A stretch of DNA of 64,000 bases. Origin: an uncultured bacterium (lineage in GTDB: Bacteria > Verrucomicrobiota > Lentisphaeria > Victivallales > UBA1829). Location of the stretch: positions 1 to 64,000 of the forward strand of contig URKJ01000018.1 of NCBI GenBank assembly GCA_900548385.1, given 5' to 3'. Shown here in pieces: positions 42,798-49,704 of this stretch (positions are counted from its first letter, which is position 1; each line of letters starts with the position of its first letter). Position numbers and translations under genes: made by a program. The notes beneath the pieces are model-generated. The model did no database searches. It had not been told where the DNA came from and saw only the letters and a program-made list of their open reading frames with translations.

Positions 42798-43604
42798 ATG
42801 CCTGAAAAAAAGAAAATTACCGTTTCCCGTCTCCGCAAAATGAAACAGGAACACACGCCCATCGCAATGCTCACCGCTTACGACGCACCCACCGCACGGC
42901 TTGCGGAACTCTGCGGCATGGATATGATTCTGGTCGGCGATTCTCTCGGCATGGCGGTTCTCGGCTATGAAAATACGCTTTCCGTCACGCTGGAAGAGAG
43001 CCTGCATCACTGCGCGGCCGTCAAACGCGGCGCTCCGCACGCGTTCATCGTCGGCGATATGCCGTTTATGACCTATCAGATTTCGCCGGAACAGGCTCTT
43101 GCCAACGCGGCACGTTATCTTCAGGAAGCAAAATGCGACGCAGTCAAAATTGAGGGAGACCGGGAAATGGCACCGACGGTCCGGCGGCTGACGGGTGCCG
43201 GAGTTCCGGTCATGGGACACATCGGCCTGCGGCCGCAGCAGCTGCTTGTCGAAGGAGGCTACAAGATCGCGGGAAAAACCGAAACCGCCGCCGAAGCGCT
43301 GTTCAACGATGCCAAAGCCATGCAGGAAGCCGGAGCATTCGCAATCGTTCTCGAATGCATTCCGGCAAAGCTGGCAAAAGAGCTTTCGGAATCACTTGAC
43401 ATCCCCACGATCGGAATCGGCGCGGGTGTCGGCTGTGACGGTCAGGTGCAGGTGGTCAACGACCTGCTCGGCCTCTTCACCGACTTCATTCCCAAACACG
43501 CGAAACGCTATGCGAACCTGTCTGCAGAGATCGAACGCGCATTCAAGGAATACGTTGACGACGTCAAGAACCGCCGCTTCCCGACCGACGCGAATTCATT
43601 CTGA
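42798..43604 (+). CDS. panB: 3-methyl-2-oxobutanoate hydroxymethyltransferase
   Basis: 268 aa, first step of pantothenate synthesis. ITVSRLRKMKQEHTPIAMLT, then AYDAPTARLAELCGMDMILVGDSLGMAVLGY in part, the metal-binding VKIEGD, and GHIGLRPQQLLVEGGYKIAG are all diagnostic. CAAGGAG lies upstream. panC is not adjacent. The stop is 7 bp from the convergent LprI-like gene. Confidence 0.96.
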   Translation: MPEKKKITVSRLRKMKQEHTPIAMLTAYDAPTARLAELCGMDMILVGDSLGMAVLGYENTLSVTLEESLHHCAAVKRGAPHAFIVGDMPFMTYQISPEQALANAARYLQEAKCDAVKIEGDREMAPTVRRLTGAGVPVMGHIGLRPQQLLVEGGYKIAGKTETAAEALFNDAKAMQEAGAFAIVLECIPAKLAKELSESLDIPTIGIGAGVGCDGQVQVVNDLLGLFTDFIPKHAKRYANLSAEIERAFKEYVDDVKNRRFPTDANSF

Positions 43605-43611
43605 CGCTTTG

Positions 43612-44436
43612 TCAATCAAGCGTGATGTTCATTGCGCCCCGCTTTCCGTCGGGCGCAGTATGGGCAACAAACAACTTGCCGTCGCGAAACCGGAGCGAAT
43701 CCACACGGGTGATCTTTGAAACCCGGATCCGTTCTTTCATCACGCCGTTTTTCCAGAGTCCGATCATCCGGCACGACTCACGGTCCGGAATATTGCAGAT
43801 CAGAAGTCCCGCCATCCAGTCGCCTTCCGCCGTGCAGAATTCGGGCAGGAGTTTGAACAGTTCCTGATCTCCGTCCCGGAACTCTCCGGTCATCTCGCCG
43901 TCCGTCAGCTTGCGGGCAACCCGGTCCGGACCGGTAAACGGCAGGTTCTTCATCCGCTCATAAACGGCGCGGGTCTCCGGCGATACCGTCAGCCACGCGA
44001 TACGGTCGGCTGCCCTGTTCATCGCAAAAAGGCCGCGCTCCATCGGAGCCATCGAACCGCCCTCATACGGCGACGGCTTTGCAATCTCCTCCAGATAACG
44101 TTTCTGCCACTCGTTCTGGTCAACGATTGCGGCTTTCCGCTCCGCTTCCGGCAAGGATGCAAGATACGCACGGAACGCGCAGAACAGCTCCGCCCGTTTG
44201 ATCTCGGCGGCGACAGATGCACACAGATTCATCTCCTGCTGAAGCATGGCTTTCTGCAGACAGAAATCAGTCACGCATTCGGCGGCGGCGCGCATTCCGT
44301 CGAGATCAAACAGCAATTCCAGCTCCACCGGCTTTTCCGGCGGCGGCTGCAGCGATTTCCCGATCAGAATCCCGCCGCCCAGAAGAACGGCACCGCAAAT
44401 GCCCGCGGCGGCTGCATACAGAATATTTTTCTTCAT
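43612..44436 (-). CDS. Membrane-anchored LprI-like (DUF1311-type) protein
   Basis: 274 aa with an N-terminal anchor (NILYAAAAGICGAVLLGGGI). The region about 75-155 has the pattern of lysozyme-inhibitor LprI N-terminal domains: QNEWQKRYLEEIAKPS, then YEGGSMAPMERGLFAMNRAA. The C-terminal half is beta-rich and unrecognised. The start overlaps the stop of the upstream SGNH gene by 4 bp. Binding of lysozyme-like enzymes is a family-based guess. Confidence 0.6.
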   Translation of the reverse strand: MKKNILYAAAAGICGAVLLGGGILIGKSLQPPPEKPVELELLFDLDGMRAAAECVTDFCLQKAMLQQEMNLCASVAAEIKRAELFCAFRAYLASLPEAERKAAIVDQNEWQKRYLEEIAKPSPYEGGSMAPMERGLFAMNRAADRIAWLTVSPETRAVYERMKNLPFTGPDRVARKLTDGEMTGEFRDGDQELFKLLPEFCTAEGDWMAGLLICNIPDRESCRMIGLWKNGVMKERIRVSKITRVDSLRFRDGKLFVAHTAPDGKRGAMNITLD

Positions 44437-45368
44437 TTCACAATCTCCGCAAGATTCCGGAACAGCAGATCCTCTCCCGCGTCATTCGGATGAAGACCGT
44501 CAATATACCAGCGGTCCTCTTTCGGAAGCAGTTCCGTTCCGTCAACGAACGTCACATTCCGGCGATCCTCCGCAAGAGCCGCAACCTCGTCGCGGAACTG
44601 CTGAAACGCCACCCCGGCGGGATTCACATTGCTGCGCCCCGGCATGTGGATCGGCGACAGCAGGACGACCGGTCTGTCCGCCGTTTCCTCCAGAATCCCG
44701 GTCATGTCCGCGATAAAATCCGCAACAGGGCGCTGAAGATTGAAGTCATTTACTCCGAAACAGAGAAACATCCGGTCCCAGTGATATTCCATGGCGAACT
44801 TGCCGAGCTGACGGCACGCGGTCATACCGCCGACGCTCAGGTTGTAATAATCGGCGCCCTGCATACGCGCCAAACGGTCCGCATACGCAAGAGAAGGACG
44901 CGACACCGTCATTCCCTGCATGATGGAATCTCCAAGGAACAGAAACGTTTTTTCCGGTTTCCGCACGGCGGAGACCCGTGCTCCGTCGGCAGCTTCCATC
45001 TCTCCGAAACAACATTCGACCAGATGCGGCGGCAGGATCTCAACCGTGTGGAGCGAACCATCCAGACGGACCTCCAGAACCTGTCCCGTCACAGTATGCG
45101 CAACGCTCCGTCCGTCGCAGAACACATCGAATTCAAACAATTCCCGTGCGGAATTTCCGAACTGGAACGGCAACCGCAGAAACGGAGAATCGGTCTGCAA
45201 AACGATCCGCACGCCGCTCGGACATTTCGCCCGGATCAGGCAGTGCGTGCCGCGGTTTCTGCAAAAATCCATCATGGACGGACAAAGCCGTTGAAGTTCA
45301 ACGCCCTGCGCTCCCGTCTCCATGCGCACGCAGCCGCGCAGATAATCCATTGAAAGCTGAATTTTCAT
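44433..45368 (-). CDS. SGNH/GDSL hydrolase, cytoplasmic
   Basis: 311 aa. The N-terminal 140 residues are a beta-sandwich; the C-terminal SGNH domain has FLFLGDSIMQGMTVSRPSLA, NLSVGGMTACRQLG, FGVNDFNLQRP, and DGLHPNDAGEDLLFRN with the catalytic Asp and His. No signal peptide is seen. The start at 45368 is preferred to the ATG at 45428, which would add 20 residues with no other support. A promoter-like TTGCAA-16 bp-TATATT lies upstream near 45450-45480. Probable carbohydrate esterase; ATGA overlap with the LprI-like gene. Confidence 0.8.
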   Translation of the reverse strand: MKIQLSMDYLRGCVRMETGAQGVELQRLCPSMMDFCRNRGTHCLIRAKCPSGVRIVLQTDSPFLRLPFQFGNSARELFEFDVFCDGRSVAHTVTGQVLEVRLDGSLHTVEILPPHLVECCFGEMEAADGARVSAVRKPEKTFLFLGDSIMQGMTVSRPSLAYADRLARMQGADYYNLSVGGMTACRQLGKFAMEYHWDRMFLCFGVNDFNLQRPVADFIADMTGILEETADRPVVLLSPIHMPGRSNVNPAGVAFQQFRDEVAALAEDRRNVTFVDGTELLPKEDRWYIDGLHPNDAGEDLLFRNLAEIVK

Positions 45369-45402
45369 TTTTGATCTTCTCTCTCTGATATGCCCGGCAG
45401 AT

Positions 45403-45421
45403 GAAACAGACTCCCTGTTTC
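45403..45421. repeat. Inverted repeat in the SGNH gene leader
   Basis: GAAACAG and CTGTTTC form a 7-bp stem with a 5-nt loop, flanked by partial extension of the symmetry (GAT and ATC). Possible operator or leader hairpin. Confidence 0.3.
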
Positions 45422-45582
45422 CTTTCATCAGTCACCGGTTTTATAAAATATAAAACAGAAATCATGTTTTGCAAAATCGAAAGTCCGGAAAAAAGAAATT
45501 TTTCCGTAAACCGCCTTTCCGGCGTCCCGTAAAACCGGACGCGCACCAAGGCATTTCCCGCAGACTTCAGATCGCGGAACGA

Positions 45583-45619
45583 CAAAAAAAACCGGTCCCG
45601 CCAAAGAACGGAACCGGTC
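45583..45619 (-). terminator. Rho-independent terminator of the aconitase gene
   Basis: On the minus strand ACCGGTTCCG pairs with CGGGACCGGT (one G-T wobble), followed by a run of eight T. Confidence 0.85.
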
Positions 45620-45641
45620 TGCAAAAGAGTCCGTACAACTC

Positions 45642-47594
45642 TTATTTCAGATTCAGCCTTCCGCCGGCGAGAATGATTTTAATATCTTCGTCGGTCAGGT
45701 TATAATTCAGCTTGATTTCAAACGGAGCCGCACCGGAGGCGGGAACCACGGTCGCGGAGACCGGAGCGCCGGCGGTGAGAGCTTCGCGGATCTGCGGAAT
45801 CCGGATCGAATCGCCTTCCGCGATCTTGTCGTAATCGGATTTATCTGCGAACGTCAGCGGGACAATACCGAAATTGACAAGGTTTGCGGCATGGATCCGT
45901 TCAATCGCCATCGCGATCAGCACCTTGATGCCGAGATACATCGGACAGATCGCCGCATGCTCACGGGAAGACCCCTGACCATAGCTGTCACGACCGATGA
46001 TAATGCCATGCTTTCCGGCATCGCGGACCTTTGCTGCACGCTGGGCAAACGTCTCTTTACCTGCTTCGTTGAAGCGCTCGAAAACGACTTTCGCGTATTC
46101 GGGGATATTGCTGCGGTGTTTCAGGTGAATACCGGCAGGCATGATGTCGTCCGTACTGGTCTTGTCCGGCGTTTTGATTACGGCGACACCGTCGATGGCA
46201 TCGGGAAGCGGACCGTTGACCGGAGGCTTGCCGATCGTCGGCTTGCGGATGATCTCAACGCCATCACCGTTTTCCGGCGGAAGAATGACCATCGAATCGT
46301 CGATCAGGAACTGAGACGGATTTTCGACTTCCGGATAGGCAAGTCCGAGTTTTCCGGCAGGCATGATGCAGCCGACAAGCGCCGCAGCGCAGGCGGTTTC
46401 CGGGCTGACCAGATACGACTCATCCCCTTTGGTTCCCGTTCTGCCGGGGAAATTACGGTTGAACGTACGGAGCGTAACGGTTCCGTTCGCGGGACTCTGT
46501 CCCTGTCCGATGCAGGGACCGCAGCCGGCTTCCAGAATCCGGGCTCCGGCGGCAATAATATCAGCCAGCGCACCGTTGCGGGCGAGCATTTCCAGAACCT
46601 GACGGCTTCCGGGCGCGATCGCCAGCGTGACGTCGTCATGGATTTTACGTCCCTTGAGCATTCCGGCAACGATCATTAGATCGCGGTACGAGCTGTTCGT
46701 GCAGGAACCGATTATCACCTGTCCGACTTTGGTCCCTTCCAGCGAAGCGATGGTCTTGATGTTGTCGGGGCTGGACGGACACGCGGCGAGAGCCTCCAGC
46801 GTGTTGAGATCAATTTTGACGACCCGGTCGTATTCCGCATCGGGTCCAGCCTCCAGAGCAACCCAGTCGGCGCCTCTGCCCTGCGCATTCAGAAAATCGC
46901 GGGTCATTTCATCGGAGGGGAACACGGAACAGGTCACGCCGAGCTCCGCGCCCATATTGGTGATCGTCGCACGCTGGGGAACCGTCAGAGTCTTGACGCC
47001 TTCGCCGAAATATTCGACCATGCAGCCGACATTTCCCTTGGTGGAGAGAATCTCCAACATTTTGAGGATGATGTCTTTTGCGGAAATCCAGTTGGAAAGT
47101 TTTCCGGTGAGTTCAACTCCGATGATCTTCGGAAACGCCATGCGGAAAGGCTGTCCCGCCATTGCGAGCGCGACATCAAGCCCGCCGGCACCGATCGCCA
47201 TCATGCCGATACCGCCGCCTGTAGGCGTGTGGGAGTCGGAACCGAGCAAAGTCTTACCCGGCACGCCGTAGCGTTCCAGATGCACCTGATGGCAGATCCC
47301 GTTACCGGGACGGGAAAAGCGGACGCCTTTCGATGCCGCGACGCTCTGGAGATAGAGATGGTCATTACGGTTTTCGGGTCCGTTCTGCATCATGTTGTGG
47401 TCGACATAGGAAACGGAGAGTTCCGTGGCAACTTTTTTGACGCCCATTGCCTCAAGCTCCAGATAAGCCATCGTACCGGTCGCGTCCTGCGTCAAAGTCT
47501 GGTCAATACGGATCGCAACGGGTTCGCCGGTCACTTTGGAGCCGGAAACAATGTGGTTGTCAAGAATTTTCTGAATCAGAGTATTTTTCGCCAT
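45642..47594 (-). CDS. Aconitate hydratase
   Basis: 650 aa, cytoplasmic 4Fe-4S enzyme interconverting citrate and isocitrate. The cluster cysteines are in IIGSCTNSSYRDL and ILEAGCGPCIGQGQSP. HTPTGGGIGMMAIGAGGLDV and DSYGQGSSREHAA are further signatures. The length fits the short bacterial aconitase group rather than AcnA (890 aa) or AcnB (865 aa). The start at 47594 is chosen by AAAGGT upstream and the MAKNTLIQKILDNHIV N-terminus; an ATG at 47687 would add 31 residues. No adjacent TCA genes. Confidence 0.93.
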   Translation of the reverse strand: MAKNTLIQKILDNHIVSGSKVTGEPVAIRIDQTLTQDATGTMAYLELEAMGVKKVATELSVSYVDHNMMQNGPENRNDHLYLQSVAASKGVRFSRPGNGICHQVHLERYGVPGKTLLGSDSHTPTGGGIGMMAIGAGGLDVALAMAGQPFRMAFPKIIGVELTGKLSNWISAKDIILKMLEILSTKGNVGCMVEYFGEGVKTLTVPQRATITNMGAELGVTCSVFPSDEMTRDFLNAQGRGADWVALEAGPDAEYDRVVKIDLNTLEALAACPSSPDNIKTIASLEGTKVGQVIIGSCTNSSYRDLMIVAGMLKGRKIHDDVTLAIAPGSRQVLEMLARNGALADIIAAGARILEAGCGPCIGQGQSPANGTVTLRTFNRNFPGRTGTKGDESYLVSPETACAAALVGCIMPAGKLGLAYPEVENPSQFLIDDSMVILPPENGDGVEIIRKPTIGKPPVNGPLPDAIDGVAVIKTPDKTSTDDIMPAGIHLKHRSNIPEYAKVVFERFNEAGKETFAQRAAKVRDAGKHGIIIGRDSYGQGSSREHAAICPMYLGIKVLIAMAIERIHAANLVNFGIVPLTFADKSDYDKIAEGDSIRIPQIREALTAGAPVSATVVPASGAAPFEIKLNYNLTDEDIKIILAGGRLNLK

Positions 47595-47693
47595 GTTCGG
47601 GAAAACCTTTCGTAAATAGTTCGCTGAAAGAAAAAAAGCGGGTGGACTCCCTCTTGAAGAGAGCGCACCCGCATCTGTACTGAGCAAAGACGA

Positions 47694-47852
47694 TCAGTCG
47701 ATCGGCTTGGTCTTCGGAAGTCCGCCGAGAACCTTTTCTCCCGCTTTCCAACGGCCTTCCGCGGTCAGCATGTTGATGCGCTCGTATCTTTTCAGTACGT
47801 TTCTTCTTTTCCGGATCTTTCCGGAAGACTTCAAACTTGGGTGTCTGGACAT
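47694..47852 (-). CDS. PVC small basic protein (rRNA-associated family)
   Basis: 52 aa: MSRHPSLKSSGKIRKRRNVL, then KRYERINMLTAEGRWKAGEK, ending LPKTKPID. The pattern S-x-H-x-SLK, RNVLKR-ERI, GRWKxG and LPKTKP matches the small basic protein known from Chlamydiae, Verrucomicrobia and relatives, assigned from memory to TIGR04137. TAGGAGT lies upstream of the ATG. Strongly basic, so likely an RNA-binding or ribosome-associated protein. It sits 99 bp before the aconitase start on the same strand. Confidence 0.85.
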   Translation of the reverse strand: MSRHPSLKSSGKIRKRRNVLKRYERINMLTAEGRWKAGEKVLGGLPKTKPID

Positions 47853-47938
47853 ATCAATAACTCCTATGTGTTTTGTTTTACGAAAGTTTAAAATATACCG
47901 TCGGAACCGTGTTTTTCAAGTATTCTTTTAAAAAAGAG

Positions 47939-48337
47939 TCAATTTTTCCTGATTTTTGTGATCGTTTTGGACCACAGGAAATCTTCACTGTTTTTCCGTT
48001 TCAGCGAAAGAGTCCAGGAATCTCCGGACTGGCTGGCGACCAGAAGATAGTCATAAGAACGCTCGTCCGGGCCCTGAAACAGATTCGGATCCAATGTCTG
48101 CAGAAACGACCGGCGGACATTCGGCATTGCGTAGTAGCGGACCGGAGTGATTCCGAGCCGGATCACCGCCTGCGTCAACGCCGTGCACATGGAGGATTCC
48201 GCCATCGCCAGCGTAACCGTCCGGGAGACGGACGAATTTCCCGCCGGATTGTCCGGCGGCTCCCCCTCCGGCAGAAAAGCCATGCAGCCCGTCAGAAAAA
48301 CGACAGCGGGAATGAGTGTAAGAAGCACGGTTTTCAC
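47939..48337 (-). CDS. Small putative lipoprotein
   Basis: 132 aa. Signal peptide with lipobox LTGC (MKTVLLTLIPAVVFLTGCMA), so predicted lipid-anchored. The rest has no recognised domain; RYYAMPNVRRSFLQTLDPN and SYDYLLVASQSGDSWTLSLK suggest a small alpha/beta fold. Single gene, convergent with nothing. Confidence 0.7.
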   Translation of the reverse strand: MKTVLLTLIPAVVFLTGCMAFLPEGEPPDNPAGNSSVSRTVTLAMAESSMCTALTQAVIRLGITPVRYYAMPNVRRSFLQTLDPNLFQGPDERSYDYLLVASQSGDSWTLSLKRKNSEDFLWSKTITKIRKN

Positions 48338-48416
48338 AGATACGGTCTCCGGATTGTTTTTTCTGATAAAATAGCGCCGGAAGAAAAAAAAACAAATAAA
48401 AAAACAGAAAAAAGAT

Positions 48417-48444
48417 TTGCAATTTGCGTCGTTGGAACTATCTT
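48417..48444 (+). promoter_or_regulatory. tRNA-Leu promoter
   Basis: TTGCAA at 48417-48422, 16-bp spacer, TATCTT at 48439-48444; the tRNA begins 16 bp downstream. Confidence 0.55.
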
Positions 48445-48459
48445 ACCACACAGTTTTAT

Positions 48460-48545
48460 GCCGAAGTGGCGGAATGGCAGACGCACTAGACTCAAAATCT
48501 GGCGCCCTCGCGGGCATGAGGGTTCGACCCCCTCCTTCGGCACCA
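48460..48545 (+). tRNA. tRNA-Leu (anticodon CAA)
   Basis: 86 nt with encoded CCA. Acceptor GCCGAAG (48460-48466) pairs with CTTCGGC (48535-48541); discriminator A; anticodon loop CTCAAAA gives CAA; T-arm GGGTTCGACCCC; a long variable arm typical of leucine tRNAs (class II). Confidence 0.95.
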
Positions 48546-48556
48546 TTTTCCCTGAT

Positions 48557-48874
48557 TCACTGCCGGTCTTTCTCCGTTGCAACCTCCCTGACATGTCTGA
48601 TAAAAGCCGTATGAAGCAGCGCAAGCACGCTCCGGCTGCTGTACCCTGCAAGCGCCACCGATGCCGTTTTCACGCTTTCCCACAGATCCGTTTCCGAAAG
48701 CAGCAGATGAATCACGAGTCCGGCAAAAACCGCCAGCACAATCTCCTGCAGCAGAATCCACAGGGAAAGCGGCTCGTTCCGTCTTTTTCCGGCAATCGTC
48801 CGGGCAATTCCGCCGAACGCGCCAAGCAGCAGAACCGGCAGAAAATCCCGGAAACCGTCAAACAGATGCTTCAT
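48557..48874 (-). CDS. Holin-like small membrane protein (LydA-type)
   Basis: 105 aa with about three hydrophobic segments: FLPVLLLGAFGGIARTIAG, SLWILLQEIVLAVFAGLVIH, and VKTASVALAGYSSRSVLALL, then a charged tail. The Gly-rich first and last helices resemble LydA/phage holin superfamily III. It overlaps the gene upstream of it (48858) by 17 bp. Eleven bp separate its 3' end from tRNA-Leu, a common phage integration target. Prophage remnant or domesticated lysis gene is inference. Confidence 0.6.
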   Translation of the reverse strand: MKHLFDGFRDFLPVLLLGAFGGIARTIAGKRRNEPLSLWILLQEIVLAVFAGLVIHLLLSETDLWESVKTASVALAGYSSRSVLALLHTAFIRHVREVATEKDRQ

Positions 48875-49319
48875 GTGCTCTCCTGTTCCGGTATGCGGCG
48901 GTCCACGCCTGAAATGCCGCCCCGCCGGAAACCGCCAGATTCCCCGCCTGCATCACTCCGTACCAGTAAATCCGTTTTGCGCGATAGGAACGGAAACACT
49001 GTTTCCAGCTCCAGAACGGATATTCCGTCTCAAAAACTTTCCGGCAGTTCCGTTTCCAGCACTCCGCAGTCTTTTCAAAGCTCTCCCGCAGTCCGTCCGA
49101 ACCATGAAACTGCGTATCATGAATCAAAACCGCCGATTCAAACAGTTCCATCAGAGCGGTCACGGCATCCCGCGCAAGCGGAATCCAGGAATCCGGACCG
49201 GCTCCGTTGTAAATTGCCGCAAGTTCCATATCCGTATAACCATCCAGGATACCCGTTTCCTCCAGCCCGTACCGGCCGCAAAGCCTGCGCAGGTTCTGAA
49301 TCCGTTCAATCGTCACCAT
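48858..49319 (-). CDS. Phage-like protein with possible phospholipase A2-type motif
   Basis: 153 aa. ATG 49319 is used because GGAG lies 6 nt upstream; an ATG at 49331 would add four residues. LAAIYNGAGPDSWIPLARDA followed later by AVLIHDTQFHGSDGLRESF has the order YxGxGP then HDxxF, recalling the calcium loop (YxGxG) and catalytic His-Asp (here His67-Asp68) of short phospholipase A2 folds such as those in viral capsids. The spacing is not exact and no enzyme activity can be claimed. It overlaps the holin-like gene, suggesting one phage-derived unit. Confidence 0.5.
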   Translation of the reverse strand: MVTIERIQNLRRLCGRYGLEETGILDGYTDMELAAIYNGAGPDSWIPLARDAVTALMELFESAVLIHDTQFHGSDGLRESFEKTAECWKRNCRKVFETEYPFWSWKQCFRSYRAKRIYWYGVMQAGNLAVSGGAAFQAWTAAYRNRRAHEASV

Positions 49320-49331
49320 ATTCCGCTCCAT

Positions 49332-49704
49332 ATTTTGATTTTCTCAAGTAACGCCGTTTTCCGGCAGCCGTGTCAACCGCATTCAGCCGGAGTGCGGTCA
49401 GGAATGCTCCGGCTGAATGTTTTGCAAATTTTCGGTCAATTCACCGGAAATCTGCTTGTATTTTCCGGAAAACGGTCTATATTCTTTTATTGTTGAAGAA
49501 GATTCAACAAGAAATTCGTTGTCTGATACCGGACTATTCCGATTATCATGTGGAATTCGGTCGGTATCGGCTCCCGGAGCTTTTTCGGAACCCGATACCG
49601 CGATTCCGCAATAATCATAAATCCGGTCCCGGGCACCCTGTTTTCATCAAAAAAACGCGGCAACCGAATAAATACCGCCGCAACAACAGAAGGACTGTAT
49701 TTTT
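49332..49704 (+). promoter_or_regulatory. pnp upstream region with hairpins
   Basis: Contains a perfect 13-bp stem-loop (49380-49392 with 49407-49419, then TTTT), likely a terminator; a promoter-like TTGTAT (49456)-16 bp-TATATT (49478); a hairpin TTGTTGAA/TTCAACAA at 49490-49510 at the likely mRNA 5' end; and a longer hairpin 49552-49607 with 9-bp (CGGTATCGG/CCGATACCG) and outer 5-bp (GGAAT/ATTCC) arms. In E. coli the pnp leader hairpin is an RNase III and PNPase target; a parallel is suggested only. Confidence 0.55.
49380..49423 (+). terminator. Strong stem-loop with T-tail
   Basis: CATTCAGCCGGAG pairs over 13 bp without mismatch with CTCCGGCTGAATG, 14-nt loop, then TTTT. Reads as a terminator for plus-strand transcripts, perhaps from tRNA-Leu, or as a bidirectional element. 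Confidence 0.6.

Noticed and set aside
47873..49351. 492-codon plus-strand frame across the tRNA
   Set aside because: It runs through tRNA-Leu and opposite three better-supported minus-strand genes; no ribosome binding site.
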